From positions 1,054,001-1,118,000 of the forward strand of contig JAIXMF010000001.1 in NCBI GenBank assembly GCA_025201365.1: a stretch of 64,000 bases of DNA, read 5' to 3'. Below the pieces are notes generated by a model. That model was not told the origin of the DNA and did not search any database. It saw only the letters and a list, made by a program, of their open reading frames with translations. The translations under genes were made by a program, and so were the position numbers. The DNA is from Syncephalis plumigaleata (Eukaryota; Zoopagomycota; Zoopagomycetes; Zoopagales; Piptocephalidaceae). Below are positions 60,839 to 64,000 of the stretch, one piece after another; within the stretch, counting starts at the first letter, position 1, and every line of letters begins with the position of its first letter.

Positions 60839-63800
60839 TTACGCGGCCGTACTACGGTTGGATTTATAACTGGGCGGTAGCATCGACACGCGTGAATAAA
60901 CACTAATTGGACGTAACGACAGTTGACTTCGATTCCTTTCCTCGTCATAGTCGTTTTCATCGTTCGTGGAATGTAGTCGAACGTTGAACTTGAAACGACC
61001 ATCGTATACCATAGACGACGAGATAACCACCTCGCCAAGTCCATCGAGATTCACTCGACGACGTACCTTCTTACCGAGTGGATTTTGTCGACCACCGCAC
61101 AATTTGCTATAGAATCGTTCCGCGGCATCCGCATTGTCAAATCGACAATTGTCATTCAGTCGAATCTTGATGATATTGGAGAAGAACTCGCCATCACCGC
61201 CAGACCGTAGGTTGAAGCGCGTTCGCCAGCCGATCACCAAGTAAACGCCACCGCTCTTTGACGTGGACGTTGGTGTTGCCCCACCAATAGCGTAGATGAG
61301 GAATCCGGCGCATGGCGTGTCGATCTCGTTGGCTGGCATGCACTCCACTTCAACGGCATAACCGCCCGCTAGTAATGTTTCCGGTACCGATGAGCATTCA
61401 CCGGCCATGGAATAATTAAGCGGTCGTTCTAGGACCACGTCACGATGTGCGTTCTTAATAGTTAGAAACATATTGGGGATTGCCGCAGCAGTAGCTCCCG
61501 AAGTACTAAATGCAATGGAGGATGGCGATCTCGTCATTAATTGCGTACCAGCCATGGTTGCTGTATCGAATTTCGAATCATCTAATGACAATCATGGTAA
61601 TCATGGTAATTAGTAATAATGATCATCAACATCATATTGTATTATATAATATGCTTACGTGATATCTCCACACTAGGAATATGCGTACGTTTGATATCCA
61701 ATTCAGGAATGGATTCCGCACGATCTACCGTGCCCTATTATTGTCGTGGTTAATCTTGCAATTAGCAATGAATAAACTATTGTTGAATCTAGTATACTTA
61801 CTGCAATCGAATTGGAAAATACGGCATTTGCCACTAGTTTACCGCATTGTAGCAGGCTAAGCTCAAGTGATGCGGTATAGACACCGTCTGAATTAATAAG
61901 GCCCGTCCATTCATTGTTATATCTAATGGTCTCGTCGTGTTTCTGTTCCGAGTCAAAGCTAGTCTGATTGAACAATAGCGAGTGGATGTTTGGTAGTGAG
62001 AATAGGCCGCTTCGACCATCGTAGCCGATATCCTTGTCTTGCAGTACATTGGCGACAAACTGTAGATCGCGACCGTAATCGCATGAGGATCGCCATGCAA
62101 TTACGAAACACGGCTCATGACGTAGTGGTCGTCGATTATCACCGACAATATCGTAAATGATAATACCAATAGCACGAGTGGCCATTGGTGTAATACTAAA
62201 TTCGCCTGTGGATGAATGAAAGGGATGAACACTATCGTCTAGTAGATTGGCATTACAAGCAATGGAGTAATGCCGGCCATTTACGAGTTGATAGCGTGGA
62301 TGTCTATTATCAATACAAACGAATACGTGTGATGGCATTAAGGCAGCTGAACGAATTAACAATAATAACATTCATGATTAATAACATATTAATGTGTAGT
62401 ATTAGTGTTAAATTCGACTTACATTCAATTGGACATTTCTAAGCATTGTCGTTCATATAATAATCATAGGCTAATGTTAATCAAAGCGATTAATTAGATA
62501 GCAAGTCGCTTACCTTGCTCGATGTAGTTGGAGACTGTCGAATGCCCAGTGACAGAACGGGAATTGTTTCTAGACTCATGTGAGCATCTACAGCTAATGC
62601 TGGATCCAACTGTAGCGGTGGTTTATTCACGAATTGCGATCGTGATGTAAGTTTCTGCGCGGGTTGCGGTGGTTCGCTCGCATTAATCTCGTGCGCCCAA
62701 TGAATTGCTCGATTTCCCTGCTCGCTTCTAGTTAATGCGGCCAACACCAGTAACATGTAGCGATTCTGCGCCTGAGATGAATCGGCAAAGCTGACATTAT
62801 TAGTTGCTAGGAATTCCGCGCTAAATGTCAAGCGTTGTCGTCCGGCTAATACGGTCCAGTTGATGACGAGAAACATTTGTGCCACCGTCTGGTTGGATGT
62901 GGCATTCTCACGAGGTCCAAGTACTGATTTTGCCGCTCTAAGTGCACGAACAACGCTAAACTTCTTTTTTAGAGTGGTTTGCTGGCCATTGATGTTGATA
63001 TCACGATTACACGCCAATGGTGATGCTTGCACCGAGATGGGTCGGGACGCGACTGTGTAAGCATTATGCACCTTGTAGATGATATGCCCCGAGAATAGTC
63101 GATTCTCCATGTTTACTTTAGATACCGCGGTTAGGATTTCACCCGGTGCAATTTGACGTCGAATGATGGCCTGGTGGAATGAGTTGATATAGGCACCACT
63201 ATCACATTGCTCTAGTACAACTTGTGGATGCGTGTTTTCTAATAGTATAATAATTCCCGGTGTTGATGAATGAATCGAGTATATCAACTGGGATAGCTCA
63301 CGCTCACGAGTCACCTCATGGGCACCGGCCAATGTTTGATGACTAGTGCCATCTGTTAGATAATCGATTACACTAGTATTTCCCGTGTTACTTACTTGAA
63401 ATCATTCTTAATGGGTAACCATATGGGTTTTGACAAACTGCGACATCCAATATCCTCGGTAAACTCTAGAAATACCGAATTAAGATACGGTGCTCGTACA
63501 TACGCGCTAATCGCGAATGGTACGCCTAGTAGTTCTCCCGAGAATTTACGTCGACCGATAATCATAGTTGGATCGGTGCTTAGTCGTTCGAATTCATTGA
63601 GGGCAAATGAAAATACACGTCGTCTTATTACTTCCTCCATTCGTATATCCGAGTCGGTAGATATGACATCCATGTAGAATCGACTCTTTCCCTTGGTGTT
63701 GATATCCCATCCAACGAGGATATACATGGTGATTGGCGTGTATGAGGCGAGGAAAACTGCATCCGATGTGGAGGACGCCACCACCAACGAGTATATCATA

Positions 63801-64000
63801 CCGCCACGAATACGACCATTAGAGGTCGGTTGCAACAAATATTGACAGAAACTACCGCTGGTCAGCGTGGTATTTGCCGGCATACAATGAAGATTCCCCT
63901 TTTCCATATTGAATAACGGCTCTATTAGATGAATCTTCGAGTGTTCGCTATAAATCATGACAGTCGGCAGTTTCTGCTCTAGAATCGTGGCAATCTCATG
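60839..64000 (-). CDS. large protein of at least four divergent beta-rich repeats (5' end outside)
   Basis: The gene continues past the window edge, and at least five exons cover over 900 codons. I do not recognise a named family. Four units of about 180-280 residues share one pattern: a strand like NMFLTIKNAHRDVVLE or GIIILLENTHPQVVLE, then a P..L..G stretch, G-(I/F)-(I)-IY such as GFLIYAI, GHIIYKV, GIIIYDI and GGMIYSL, then a strand before Trp (VYLVIGW, MFLVINW, CFVIAWR, MYILVGW), and a final strand pair such as EVVISSSMVYDGRFKFNV. The order and spacing resemble the beta-sandwich of actinoporin-like and fungal fruit-body-lectin-like proteins; this is inference from pattern only. The units are joined by Ser/Thr/Pro-rich linkers. 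No membrane segment is seen, the N-terminus is unseen, and the C-terminus is polar (SNRSTAA). Exon joins could not all be settled by eye. Confidence 0.6.

Overview
The window looks like nuclear DNA of an early-diverging fungus. Genes are compact and carry many short GT-AG introns of about 60-100 nt. The recognisable proteins are fungal in flavour: an OPT-family transporter, a PAS-GATA white-collar-type factor, a Kre9/Knh1-type wall protein, Hrr25-like casein kinase I, a Ran1-type kinase and BTN1/CLN3. I infer a zoopagomycete or mucoromycete-grade fungus, but the placement is not proven. I see no reverse transcriptase, integrase, transposase or capsid coding sequence.

Layout. 1-4618 is the 3' part of RRP5 (rRNA processing), convergent with a block on the minus strand: an unknown Ser/Asn-rich protein (4760-5836), a DusA-type tRNA-dihydrouridine synthase (5972-7636) and a secreted class 3 lipase (7735-8933). 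11127-14123 is an oligopeptide-transporter-family gene with unusually large introns. 14124-21856 is a 7.7 kb gene-poor stretch of AC/GT and CT-rich tracts that leads into the PAS-GATA regulator (21857-25034). BTN1/CLN3 follows (26256-28426), then casein kinase I (29066-30451, minus) and a 3 kb gene-free stretch. 33530-37794 holds an unknown protein, a secreted or membrane Cys-rich protein and a NIPSNAP protein. RPB2, the second-largest RNA polymerase II subunit, spans 38211-42664.

A SET-domain methyltransferase (42781-44853, minus) and a nitronate monooxygenase (44940-46231, plus) diverge from an 86-bp spacer. Then come a signal-peptide-bearing protein-kinase-like gene (46762-48033), an F-box-like protein (48693-50287, minus), a Kre9/Knh1-like probable GPI protein (50647-51318, minus), a GT8 glycosyltransferase (51777-52805, minus) and tRNA-Arg(ACG) (53137-53209, minus). 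A Ran1-type kinase with strikingly biased codons sits at 56164-57875. The window ends inside a large minus-strand gene (60839 to beyond 64000) made of at least four divergent copies of one beta-rich domain. That gene is the best candidate here for something undescribed.

Three themes deserve attention. First, most genes show apparent one-base losses, always in the same direction and about eleven of them in RPB2 alone, which points to base-calling loss before biology. Second, the GATA gene and the Ran1-type kinase appear to have long spliced leaders. Third, two kinase-like genes, an F-box protein and the tandem-repeat protein look lineage-specific and fast-evolving.
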